Source: Acidimicrobiales bacterium (lineage in GTDB: Bacteria > Actinomycetota > Acidimicrobiia > Acidimicrobiales > VFJN01). From it: a stretch of 5,184 bases of DNA. Positions within the stretch are counted from its first letter, which is position 1, and each line of letters opens with the position of its first letter. Below the pieces are notes generated by a model that was not told the origin of the DNA, ran no database searches, and worked only from the letters and a program-made list of their open reading frames with translations. A program made the translations under genes and the position numbers. The stretch lies in the NCBI GenBank assembly GCA_016936035.1, contig JAFGPU010000104.1, positions 1-5,184 of the forward strand. Reading direction: 5' to 3'. Below, piece by piece: positions 1 to 5,184 of the stretch.

Positions 1-102
1 CCCCCGCAGCGCCCGGACCGCCGCCACTGCGGCGGCGGCCTGGGCGACGAGCTGGAGGACGGTGCCGGTGGTGGCCAATGCCCGGTCGAGCCGGCTGCTC
101 AC
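1..102 (-). CDS. Start of an unidentified gene, last visible gene of the copper operon (truncated by window edge)
   Basis: A GTG at 100-102 opens a frame with no stop for 34 codons to the left edge. The visible protein begins [13 protein letters not shown] and continues as an Ala/Val-rich, helix-prone segment ([17 protein letters not shown]). The start overlaps the copA stop codon as GTGA, a 4-nt overlap typical of translational coupling. No clear Shine-Dalgarno is visible inside the end of copA, so reinitiation after copA termination is the likely way it is translated. The family cannot be recognised from 34 residues. The Ala-rich stretch could be an amphipathic or weakly hydrophobic helix, but it is not a convincing signal peptide. 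Because the frame is short and GC-rich, chance openness cannot be excluded; the overlap geometry is the main support. Confidence 0.5.
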   Translation of the reverse strand, partial: MSSRLDRALATTGTVLQLVAQAAAAVAAVRALRG

Positions 103-2450
103 GCGGCCACCGGCTCGGGGGCGGCGGCGACCTCGCCGCGGCGCGCCCCGCGTCGGCCGGCGCCCGCCTGGGCCTGGAAGCGACGCAGGCGCAGGCTGTT
201 CGACACCACGAACACGCTGGAGAAGGCCATCGCAGCCCCGGCCAGCATCGGGTTGAGCAGCCCCGCGGCGGCGAGCGGCAGGGCGGCCACGTTGTAGGCG
301 AAGGCCCAGAACAGGTTGCCCTTGATGGTGCCCAGGGTGCGGCGCGACAGGCGGATGGCGTCGACGGCGGCCCGCAGGTCGCCACGCACCAGAGTGAGGT
401 CGGACGCCTCGATGGCGACGTCGGTGCCCGTGCCCATGGCGAGCCCCAGGTCGGCCTGGGCCAGGGCGGCGGCGTCGTTGACCCCGTCGCCGACCATGGC
501 CACCACCCGTCCCTCGCCCTGGAGGCGGCGGACGACCTCGACCTTGTCGGCCGGCAGCACCTCGGCCACCACGTCGTCGATGCCCACCTGGGCGGCGACG
601 GCACGGGCAGACCGCTCGTTGTCACCGGTGAGCAGCACCGGGCGCAGCCCGAGCCGGCGCAGGCCGGCGACGGCGTCGGCCGACGACGGCTTGATGGTGT
701 CCGACACGACGAGCACGGCGCGGGCGGCGCCGTCCCAGCCGACGAACACCGGGGTCCGGCCCTCGGCCTCGGCGGCGTCCCGGGCGGCCCGCAGCTCGCC
801 GGTCAGGTGCAGCGACCAGTCGGCCAGGAACCGCTCACGGCCGGCGACCACGGCGTGGCCGTCGACGACGCCCTGGACGCCCAGGCCCTCGGCGTTGGCG
901 AACGACTCGACCGGCGTTAGCTGGGCGCCGCGGTCGCGGGCCCCGGTGGCGATGGCCCGGGCGATGGGGTGCTCGGAGGCGTCCTCGAGCGAGCCCGCCA
1001 GCGACAGCGCCTGGTCGACGGTCACGCCGTCGGCCGTGACGACGTCGACGAGCGCCATGTGGCCGGTGGTCACGGTGCCGGTCTTGTCGAGGACCACGGT
1101 GTCGACGCGGCGGGTCGACTCGAGGACCTCGGGCCCCTTGATGAGGATGCCCAGCTGCGCGCCGCGCCCGGTCCCGACCATGAGGGCCGTGGGCGTGGCC
1201 AGGCCCAAGGCGCACGGGCAGGCGATGATGAGGACCGCGACCGCGGCCGTGAACGCCGCGGAGGTGCTGTCGGTGGCGGCCGCCGTGAGCCAGAAGCCGA
1301 GTGTGGCGACCGCCAGGGCGATCACGACGGGCACGAAGACCGCGGAGACCCGGTCGGCCAGCCGCTGGACCGGCGCCTTGCCGGTCTGGGCGTCCTCGAC
1401 GAGCCGGGCGATCTGGGCGAGGGCGGTGTCGGCCCCGACCCGGGTCGCACGGACGACGAGGCGGCCGCCGGCGTTGACGGTCGCGCCGGTCACCGGGTCG
1501 TCGACACCGACCTCGACCGGCACGGGCTCACCGGTGAGCAGCGACGTGTCGACCGCCGACGCACCCTCGACGACCACGCCGTCGGTGGCGATCTTCTCGC
1601 CCGGCCGCACCACGAAGTGGTCGCCGACGGCGAGCTGGTCGACGGGGATGCGCACCTCGGCGCCGTCGCGCACGACCGCGACGTCCTTGGCGCCCAGCTC
1701 GAGCAGCGCCCGGAGGGCTGCACCCGAACGGCGCTTGGCCCGGGCCTCGAAGTAGCGGCCCGCCAGGATGAACACGGTGACCCCGGCCGCGACCTCGAGG
1801 TAGATCTGGCTGGCACCCATGCCGCGCTCGGGGGCGAACGAGAACCCGTGGCGCAGCGAGGGATCGCCGGCGTCGCCGAGGAACAGGGCGTAGAGCGACC
1901 ACCCGAGGGCGGCCAGCGTGCCGACGGAGATGAGGGTGTCCATCGTCGCGGTGCCGTGCCGCAGGTTGGCCCACGCCGCCCGGTGGAACGGCCAGGCACC
2001 CCAGGCCACGACGGGTGCGGCCAGCGTGAGCGACAGCCACTGCCAGGCGTCGAACTGCAGGGCCGGGATCATCGCGAGCGCTACGACCGGCAGCGCCAGC
2101 GCTGCGGACACGACGAGCCGGTCGCGCAGCGCCCGGGTGCCGTCGGCCTGCTGGTCGCCGGCCTCGCCGCCGTCGGACACGGTGCCTGTCCCGGCCCTGG
2201 CCGGGGGCTGGGGCAGGTGGGCCGTGTAGCCGGTGGCCTCGACCTGGGCGATCAGGTCGGCGACCGAGACGTCGGCCGACGCCTCGACCTTGGCCTTCTC
2301 GGTGGCGTAGTTCACGGTGGCGGTGACGCCGTCCATGCGGTTGAGGCGCTTCTCGATGCGCGCCGCGCACGACGCGCAGGTCATGCCGCCGATGTCGAGC
2401 TGGATCTGGTCCGTAGCAGGACCGGTGGCAGGATCGGTGCTGGCGCTCAT
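99..2450 (-). CDS. copA: Cu(I)-exporting P1B-type ATPase CopA
   Basis: This inner-membrane pump uses ATP to expel Cu(I) from the cytoplasm. The 783-residue protein has the full P1B-1 layout. An N-terminal heavy-metal-associated domain (about 16-79) carries GMTCASC (Cys25, Cys28). Two hydrophobic pairs of segments follow (about 110-192 and 212-233). The actuator domain has TGEP at 306-309, and the transport site CPC is at 411-413. The phosphorylation motif DKTGT spans 455-459 (Asp455), SEHP is at 492-495, TGD at 608-610 and GDGVND at 654-659. The last two helices carry Tyr719-Asn720 and Met741 with Ser744-Ser745, which together with CPC is the signature of Cu(I) pumps rather than Zn/Cd pumps. 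Length is normal for a single-HMA CopA. The tail after about residue 757 is Ala/Arg-rich and probably disordered. The ATG lies 3 nt after the upstream stop, with an AGGAAGAAGG ribosome site within the preceding gene. It should be co-transcribed with copZ and controlled by CsoR. Confidence 0.97.
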   Translation of the reverse strand: MSASTDPATGPATDQIQLDIGGMTCASCAARIEKRLNRMDGVTATVNYATEKAKVEASADVSVADLIAQVEATGYTAHLPQPPARAGTGTVSDGGEAGDQQADGTRALRDRLVVSAALALPVVALAMIPALQFDAWQWLSLTLAAPVVAWGAWPFHRAAWANLRHGTATMDTLISVGTLAALGWSLYALFLGDAGDPSLRHGFSFAPERGMGASQIYLEVAAGVTVFILAGRYFEARAKRRSGAALRALLELGAKDVAVVRDGAEVRIPVDQLAVGDHFVVRPGEKIATDGVVVEGASAVDTSLLTGEPVPVEVGVDDPVTGATVNAGGRLVVRATRVGADTALAQIARLVEDAQTGKAPVQRLADRVSAVFVPVVIALAVATLGFWLTAAATDSTSAAFTAAVAVLIIACPCALGLATPTALMVGTGRGAQLGILIKGPEVLESTRRVDTVVLDKTGTVTTGHMALVDVVTADGVTVDQALSLAGSLEDASEHPIARAIATGARDRGAQLTPVESFANAEGLGVQGVVDGHAVVAGRERFLADWSLHLTGELRAARDAAEAEGRTPVFVGWDGAARAVLVVSDTIKPSSADAVAGLRRLGLRPVLLTGDNERSARAVAAQVGIDDVVAEVLPADKVEVVRRLQGEGRVVAMVGDGVNDAAALAQADLGLAMGTGTDVAIEASDLTLVRGDLRAAVDAIRLSRRTLGTIKGNLFWAFAYNVAALPLAAAGLLNPMLAGAAMAFSSVFVVSNSLRLRRFQAQAGAGRRGARRGEVAAAPEPVAA

Positions 2451-2453
2451 CGC

Positions 2454-3059
2454 TCAGTGACCTTCTTCCTGATCGTCGTGGTCGCCGCCGGCGGTCGCAG
2501 GCGGCGACCCGGAGACGGTGAGATCGGCGCCGAGCGTCAGCGCCTCGTCCTCACCGGCGGGCCGGACCTCGACGAAGGCGCGGTACGAGCCGGCGTCGAG
2601 GGCGGGGAGGTCGACGGTCCACGCGTCGCGGCCGTCGAGCTCGGGGCGCAGGTGGGCGTAGCTGTCCAGGTCGTGACCCACGACGACGAGGTGCGGTGCG
2701 CCCGCGGACTCCTCTTCGTCGTCCGTCACGGGCTCACCTGCCGCGTCGACGATGCGAAAGCGGAGCTCGGAGGGCGTGGTCAGGGCGTGACCGTCGGTCT
2801 GCAGGTCGAGGCGGTAGCCGCCCTCGGCGATGGCGAGCCCGCCCGGCAGGTCGGTGACGGGCGTGCCCCCGACCTCGGCGTCACCGTCGGAGGCCGGCTC
2901 GGCGGCCTCGGTGGCCTCGTCGGTGGCGTGGGCCCGGTCCTCGTCGTGGTCGGCGCCGCCGACGTCGATCGGCCCGGAGGCGGCGCCGACCGCGGCGCCG
3001 CCTCCCAGCACGATGGCCAGCACGGCGCCGTAGGCCCCGAGCTTGGCCCCGGTCCTCAT
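2454..3059 (-). CDS. Membrane-anchored or secreted protein of a copA-linked actinobacterial family
   Basis: The 201-residue protein starts MRTGAKLGAYGAVLAIVLGG. This is a short basic end followed by one hydrophobic segment (about 8-28) with no lipobox Cys, so it is either a signal peptide or a membrane anchor with the rest outside. An acidic, His-containing linker follows (about 36-62, with ADHDED). A beta-rich domain (about 70-183) contains PHLVVVGHDLDSYAHLRP (122-139), then AWTVDLPALDAGSYRAFVEV. From memory, related proteins beside actinobacterial copA genes have a closely similar segment ending in HLHP; here the second His is Arg138. The C-terminus is GGDHDDQEEGH, another possible metal-binding tail. 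His123, His129 and His136 are candidate ligands. Its start overlaps the copZ stop as ATGA, and copA follows after 3 nt, so it is clearly part of the copper operon. A role in extracytoplasmic copper binding is inferred, not shown; the family has no established biochemical function that I know of. Confidence 0.85.
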   Translation of the reverse strand: MRTGAKLGAYGAVLAIVLGGGAAVGAASGPIDVGGADHDEDRAHATDEATEAAEPASDGDAEVGGTPVTDLPGGLAIAEGGYRLDLQTDGHALTTPSELRFRIVDAAGEPVTDDEEESAGAPHLVVVGHDLDSYAHLRPELDGRDAWTVDLPALDAGSYRAFVEVRPAGEDEALTLGADLTVSGSPPATAGGDHDDQEEGH

Positions 3060-3265
3060 GGCGCCGACACCTCGTAGCCGGCCTCCTCGACGGCCGCGCT
3101 GACGTCGGCGGGGTCGACGGGACGCTCGGACTCGATCGTCAGCGCGCCGGTGGCCAGCTCGACGTCGACGTTCGTGACGCCCTCGATGTCGGAGACCTCC
3201 TGCCGCACCGCAGCGACGCAGTGGTCGCAGGTCATGCCGGTGACGGTGTAGTTGGCGGTGGTCAT
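3056..3265 (-). CDS. copZ: CopZ-like copper chaperone (single HMA domain)
   Basis: This 69-residue cytoplasmic protein is a single heavy-metal-associated domain. It has VTGMTCDHCVAAV near the start (Met11, Cys13, Cys16), a hydrophobic core pattern through VTNVDVELATGALTIES, and the usual AGYEV near the C-terminus. The two Cys bind Cu(I), and the family delivers it to the N-terminal domain of CopA and exchanges it with CsoR. The MTCDHC loop is the typical CopZ form with His between the Cys. The ATG at 3263-3265 is preceded by GAGGAG at a 7-nt spacing. The frame stays open far upstream, but that extension is Arg/Pro/His-rich shadow sequence antisense-like to nothing conserved and overlaps the AhpD-like gene, so this start is preferred. 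The stop overlaps the next start by 4 nt. It lies 56 nt after the AhpD-like gene, with no evident terminator between them. Confidence 0.95.
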   Translation of the reverse strand: MTTANYTVTGMTCDHCVAAVRQEVSDIEGVTNVDVELATGALTIESERPVDPADVSAAVEEAGYEVSAP

Positions 3266-3321
3266 GGGGCTTCTCCTCGTTGCTTGGGGGTTGGAGATCG
3301 GGGTGTTGGGGAGAGCTGTCG

Positions 3322-3873
3322 TCACGACGCGAGCGACGCCGCGAGCCGGGCGGGCTCGTCCGGCTCGATGCCGGCGACGAGGTTGAACGTGCCGGTGAGC
3401 ACGTTCAGGGCGACGAGGCCGACGACGTCGAGCACGTCGCGCTCGCGGTAGCCGTGCGAGCGCAGGGCCGCGACGGCGTCGTCGTCGATGCCGGCCGGGT
3501 CGGTGTGGACCTGGCGGGCGAACCCGACGATGGCGGCCACGGCGGGATCCGACGATGTGCCCTGGCGAGCGAGCGCGATCTCCTGCTCGGACACGCCGAC
3601 CTCGCGGGCGGCGGCGGTGTGCGCGGCGAGGCAGGTGGCGCATCCCAGTTGCTCCTGAACCGCCAGCGAGATGCGCTCGGTGATCGGCCGGCGCAGCTTC
3701 GTGCGTCTCATGGCCCGGCTGAGGTCGAGGTAGCCGGTGAGGACCGATGGCGAGCCGCCCATCGCCCGTGTCATCGGGCCGACCTGGCCGCCGTGGCGCT
3801 CCCACAGGTCGGTGAGCACGTCGTGTGCCCGGCCGACCGTCGACTCGGGAGTGTGGAGCTCGACTCGCGGCAT
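3322..3873 (-). CDS. AhpD-like carboxymuconolactone decarboxylase family protein (peroxidase-related)
   Basis: The 183-residue all-helical protein carries the redox motif CATCLAAH (Cys78, Cys81, His85) with Glu66 twelve residues before the first Cys. That spacing reproduces the Glu118/Cys130/Cys133/His137 set of mycobacterial AhpD, in which the dithiol reduces peroxides or AhpC. The C-terminal VALNVLTGTFNLVAG segment fits the second conserved helix region of this superfamily. This points to a thiol-dependent alkylhydroperoxidase-like enzyme in the cytoplasm rather than a true 4-carboxymuconolactone decarboxylase. The substrate and electron donor are unknown, and no ahpC lies in the window. 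It is the first gene after the CsoR-type promoter; the ATG at 3871-3873 has an AGAGGAG ribosome site 7 nt upstream. Placement suggests copper induction and a link to Cu-driven peroxide stress. An alternative inferred role is Cu(I) handling through its CxxC. Confidence 0.9.
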   Translation of the reverse strand: MPRVELHTPESTVGRAHDVLTDLWERHGGQVGPMTRAMGGSPSVLTGYLDLSRAMRRTKLRRPITERISLAVQEQLGCATCLAAHTAAAREVGVSEQEIALARQGTSSDPAVAAIVGFARQVHTDPAGIDDDAVAALRSHGYRERDVLDVVGLVALNVLTGTFNLVAGIEPDEPARLAASLAS

Positions 3874-3906
3874 CCTGGGGCTCCTCTCGGGGGGTCTCGC
3901 CCTTAC

Positions 3907-3918
3907 GGGGTAGGGGTA
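3907..3918. repeat. Tandem GGGGTA half-sites near the operon start
   Basis: GGGGTAGGGGTA repeats in direct orientation the 6-bp arm found in both CsoR operators. The second copy also forms a looser inverted repeat with the TACCCC at 3926-3931 (7-bp spacer). It overlaps the last base of the operon -10 and covers the predicted start of transcription. It may extend CsoR binding, or it may only be a degenerate leftover. Confidence 0.6.
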
Positions 3919-3946
3919 CCATAACTACCCCCCAGGGGTATTGCAA
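3918..3946 (-). promoter_or_regulatory. Promoter of the copper operon
   Basis: Read on the minus strand, TTGCAA (3946-3941) is separated by exactly 17 nt from TATGGT (3923-3918). These match the -35 consensus (TTGACA) at 4 of 6 positions and the -10 consensus (TATAAT) at 4 of 6. Transcription would begin near 3911, giving a leader of roughly 38 nt before the AhpD-like gene. The spacer is filled by a CsoR-type inverted repeat, so bound repressor would block RNA polymerase directly. The start site is inferred from spacing only. Confidence 0.75.
3926..3940. promoter_or_regulatory. CsoR operator 1 (copper operon)
   Basis: The 15-bp element TACCCCCCAGGGGTA is a perfect 6-bp inverted repeat (TACCCC/GGGGTA) with a 3-bp spacer. 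GC-rich pseudo-palindromes of this kind, bearing C and G runs flanked by TA, are known CsoR operators. It sits inside the -35/-10 spacer of the operon promoter and matches the site before csoR in both arms. Binding by the CsoR encoded next door is inferred. Confidence 0.85.
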
Positions 3947-3973
3947 CAGCCGCCGGGCCGCGCGCCCACCTTC

Positions 3974-3988
3974 TACCCCTTCGGGGTA
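3974..3988. promoter_or_regulatory. CsoR operator 2 (csoR autoregulation)
   Basis: TACCCCTTCGGGGTA has the same TACCCC-N3-GGGGTA design as operator 1, with only the three spacer bases different. Its centre lies 48 bp from that of operator 1. The right arm overlaps the probable csoR -10 (TATGCT, from 3987), so the site should mediate negative autoregulation of csoR. It is upstream of the presumed csoR start of transcription and is therefore a DNA site rather than an RNA hairpin. Confidence 0.85.
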
Positions 3989-3992
3989 TGCT
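3987..3992 (+). promoter_or_regulatory. Probable -10 element of csoR
   Basis: TATGCT matches the TATAAT consensus at 4 of 6 positions, including the key first two bases and the last. It lies 28 nt before the csoR start codon, leaving room for a short leader (start near 3999) that contains the ribosome site. No acceptable -35 is seen 16-18 nt upstream (GCCCAC at 17 nt), so the promoter would be weak or depend on the -10 alone. Confidence 0.4.
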
Positions 3993-4006
3993 CACAAGTG
4001 CTGACC

Positions 4007-4012
4007 AGGAGG
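4007..4012 (+). promoter_or_regulatory. Ribosome binding site that fixes the csoR start
   Basis: AGGAGG is a strong Shine-Dalgarno 8 nt before GTG 4021. It decides for that codon over the in-frame ATG at 3988, which lies in the operator and ahead of the likely transcript start, and over ATG 4036, which has no good ribosome site. Confidence 0.85.
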
Positions 4013-4020
4013 GACATCCG

Positions 4021-4302
4021 GTGCGTGGTTACACGATGAACAAGGACGACTACCTCAGGCGGCTGCGCCGCATCGAGGGTCAGGTGCGCGGGCTGCAGCG
4101 CATGATCGACGACGACACCTACTGCATCGACGTCCTCACGCAGGTGAGCGCCGCCACCAGCGCTCTGCAGAGCGTGGCCGTCGGCCTCCTCGACGAGCAC
4201 ATCCGCCACTGCGTGGCCAACGCCGCCCGCGACGACGGTCAGGACGCCGAGGAGATGATCACCGAGGCCACCAGGGCCATCGAGCGCCTCATCAAGACCT
4301 GA
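4021..4302 (+). CDS. csoR: CsoR, copper-sensing transcriptional repressor
   Basis: The 93-residue helical protein belongs to the CsoR/RcnR family of metal-sensing repressors, which bind DNA as tetramers and let go on metal binding. The N-terminal helix has the family segment LRRLRRIEGQVRGLQRMI (12-29). The Cu(I) ligands are all present: Cys35 in TYCIDVLTQVSA, and His60 and Cys64 in DEHIRHCV. This equals the Cys36-His61-Cys65 set of Mycobacterium tuberculosis CsoR shifted by one. Tyr34 precedes the first ligand, as in that protein. The C-terminal helix (about 75-93) contains acidic residues that could serve as the second-shell Glu. The GTG start is chosen on the AGGAGG site. The gene is divergent from the copper operon, with matching operators before both. 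Its last 11 nt overlap the end of the convergent sigma factor gene. Confidence 0.95.
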   Translation: MRGYTMNKDDYLRRLRRIEGQVRGLQRMIDDDTYCIDVLTQVSAATSALQSVAVGLLDEHIRHCVANAARDDGQDAEEMITEATRAIERLIKT

Positions 4303-5184
4303 CCAGCACCCTCGGCAGCGCGAACCTGTCGAAGTCGCCCGCAGCGAACGCCGTCACCTCGGCGAGCATCCCGTCCTCGACGCGCAGCACGGTCAGCACG
4401 AACGGGCGGTACGCCACGTCGCCCCACGGCCGCAGGTAGGTGGCCACCGCGGAGCGACCGTTGGCACGGGTCGGCAGGCACGCCAGCACACCAGCGGCGC
4501 CAGGGCCCCAGCCGTGGGCGGTCTCGGCGGCGAAGGCGTCCCGCCCGTCCCAGGTCCGGGGATCGGGCGGCGCCGTCAGCCGGATGCCGTCGCTGGCGAG
4601 CGCCACCACCTGCTCGACGTCGTAGCGCTCGCAGGCGTCCATGAAGCGCCGCACCACCTCGGCGTCCCCCACCGCCTCGGGCGACGTCGGGCGCCGGCGC
4701 CATCCCTCCCGGTCCGGCGGCAGGTGCCGCCGCAACGTCTCCCGTGCTCGCTGGAGGGCGCTGTTCGTCGCGGCCACCGTCAGGTCGAGCGTCACGGCCG
4801 TCTCGGCCGCGGACCAGCCGAGCATGTACCGCAGCACGATCACCGCCCGCTGGCGGGGAGGTAGCAGCTGCAAGGTGGCGAGGTACGCGAGCTCGATCGT
4901 CTCGCGCTCGACCGCCGCTGCCTCCGGCCCAGCGCCGCCGGTCTGCGCCTCGTCGAGCAACCGGTCGGGATACGGCTGCACCCAGGGCATGGTGGCCAGC
5001 GACGGTGGGCCCGCGCCGGCTGCGTCGGCATCGGCGCCGGCGGCGGCCACCAGCCGCGCCCGGCGGCGCTCGGCCCGCAGGAAGTCCAGGCACACGTTCG
5101 TGGCGATGCGGTACAGCCACGCGCGGAACGACCCCGCAGCGCCAGCGGGGCCGGCGCGGCCGGCGGGGCCGGCGGGGCCGGCGG
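4292..5184 (-). CDS. ECF sigma factor with C-terminal SnoaL-like domain, SigG-like (5' end beyond window)
   Basis: The frame is open from the right edge to the TGA at 4292-4294, giving 296 visible residues. Near the edge is the end of sigma region 2, SFRAWLYRIATNVCLDFLRAERR, so the GTG at 5093-5095 within it is not the start and region 2 is cut. A linker with MPWVQPYPDRLLDE follows, then region 4 (about 4900-4718) with LLPPRQRAVIVLRYMLGWSAAETA and its helix-turn-helix. A SnoaL/NTF2-like domain (about 4669-4310) comes last, ending in VLRVEDGMLAEVTAF and FALPRVL. The PYPD linker and SnoaL tail recall mycobacterial SigG-type ECF factors, in which the added domain is thought to modulate the sigma factor in place of a classic anti-sigma. 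No anti-sigma gene lies downstream. The part at the edge is odd: the residues just before SFRAW read AGPAGPAGRAGPAGAAG where a conserved region 2 helix-loop is expected. Its stop overlaps the csoR end, but it is not evidently part of the copper circuit. Confidence 0.92.
   Translation of the reverse strand, partial: AGPAGPAGRAGPAGAAGSFRAWLYRIATNVCLDFLRAERRRARLVAAAGADADAAGAGPPSLATMPWVQPYPDRLLDEAQTGGAGPEAAAVERETIELAYLATLQLLPPRQRAVIVLRYMLGWSAAETAVTLDLTVAATNSALQRARETLRRHLPPDREGWRRRPTSPEAVGDAEVVRRFMDACERYDVEQVVALASDGIRLTAPPDPRTWDGRDAFAAETAHGWGPGAAGVLACLPTRANGRSAVATYLRPWGDVAYRPFVLTVLRVEDGMLAEVTAFAAGDFDRFALPRVLVRS
5147..5184. repeat. 9-bp tandem repeat inside the sigma factor gene
   Basis: The unit GGGGCCGGC occurs at 5147, 5165 and 5174, with one variant (GCGGCCGGC) at 5156, and continues into the window edge. 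Nine bases keep the reading frame, and on the minus strand the repeat encodes Ala-Gly-Pro triplets of the sigma factor. Further copies may lie beyond the edge. Such arrays can change copy number by slippage. Confidence 0.85.

Noticed and set aside
316..1755. A 479-codon plus-strand frame opposite copA
   Set aside because: The Ser/Thr/Arg/Ala-rich composition, lack of motifs and full overlap with the catalytic part of copA mark it as a shadow.
969..3077. A 702-codon open frame on the plus strand opposite copA and the extracytoplasmic protein gene
   Set aside because: Its translation is Gly/Arg/Asp/His-rich low-complexity sequence with no recognisable domain. It is the antisense shadow that GC-rich genes throw, while the opposite strand carries all CopA motifs.
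3266..3946. N-terminal extension of copZ to a 296-residue protein
   Set aside because: The added part is Arg/Pro/His-rich, runs through the AhpD-like gene in another frame and through the promoter, while copZ has its own GAGGAG site and ATG at 3263-3265.
3974..3988. CCCCTTCGGGG as an RNA hairpin (UUCG-type loop) or terminator
   Set aside because: It lies upstream of the likely csoR transcription start and ahead of the operon promoter on the other strand, has no T-run, and shares its arms with operator 1, so a CsoR DNA site explains it better.
3973..4209. A 78-codon minus-strand frame opposite csoR
   Set aside because: It is antisense to well-supported CsoR coding sequence, has no recognisable domain, and would start in the middle of csoR.
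4514..4864. A 116-codon plus-strand frame opposite the sigma factor
   Set aside because: It is a Gly/Arg/His-rich shadow of sigma region 4 and the SnoaL domain, without its own ribosome site or motifs.
5093..5095. GTG 5095 as the start of the sigma factor
   Set aside because: It lies inside the conserved region 2 sequence YRIATNVCLDFL, and the frame stays open to the window edge, so the true start is outside.

Overview
The window is very GC-rich (about 70% by eye) and gene-dense, with short or overlapping gene junctions. The genes look actinobacterial: a CsoR copper repressor, a CopA sequence of actinobacterial type, and an ECF sigma factor with a C-terminal SnoaL-like domain resembling mycobacterial SigG. 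I cannot place it more finely with confidence. There is no sign of a phage, insertion sequence or plasmid, no tRNA or rRNA, and no CRISPR array. No gene-free stretch exceeds 300 bases.

Layout. From about 3873 down to the left edge, on the minus strand, runs a compact copper-resistance operon. In transcription order it holds an AhpD-like carboxymuconolactone decarboxylase family protein, the small copper chaperone CopZ, a membrane-anchored or secreted acidic/His-containing protein of a family that accompanies copA in actinobacteria, the Cu(I)-exporting P1B-type ATPase CopA, and the first 34 codons of an unidentified gene that runs off the left edge. After a 56-nt gap behind the first gene, the junctions are a 4-nt ATGA overlap, a 3-nt gap and a 4-nt GTGA overlap, which implies translational coupling.

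Divergent from the operon, on the plus strand at 4021-4302, is csoR, the Cu(I)-sensing repressor. The 147-nt intergenic region between the two transcription units holds two 15-bp inverted repeats of identical design, TACCCC-N3-GGGGTA. One (3926-3940) lies exactly between the -35 (TTGCAA) and -10 (TATGGT) elements of the operon promoter. The other (3974-3988) overlaps the probable -10 of csoR. A tandem GGGGTAGGGGTA (3907-3918) gives two more half-sites near the operon transcription start. The expected circuit is that apo-CsoR represses both the operon and itself. Cu(I) binding to its Cys-His-Cys site then releases the DNA, CopZ ferries Cu(I), CopA expels it, and the extracytoplasmic protein may handle copper outside the membrane.

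Convergent with csoR, overlapping it tail to tail by 11 nt, is the ECF sigma factor gene on the minus strand. It is cut by the right edge inside region 2. Its visible N-terminal part contains an unusual Ala-Gly-Pro repeat encoded by a 9-bp tandem repeat that reaches the window end.

Overall this is a recognisable copper homeostasis locus rather than a wholly new system. The less conventional parts are the AhpD-like lead gene, the uncharacterised extracytoplasmic protein, the operator arrangement and the low-complexity insert in the sigma factor.
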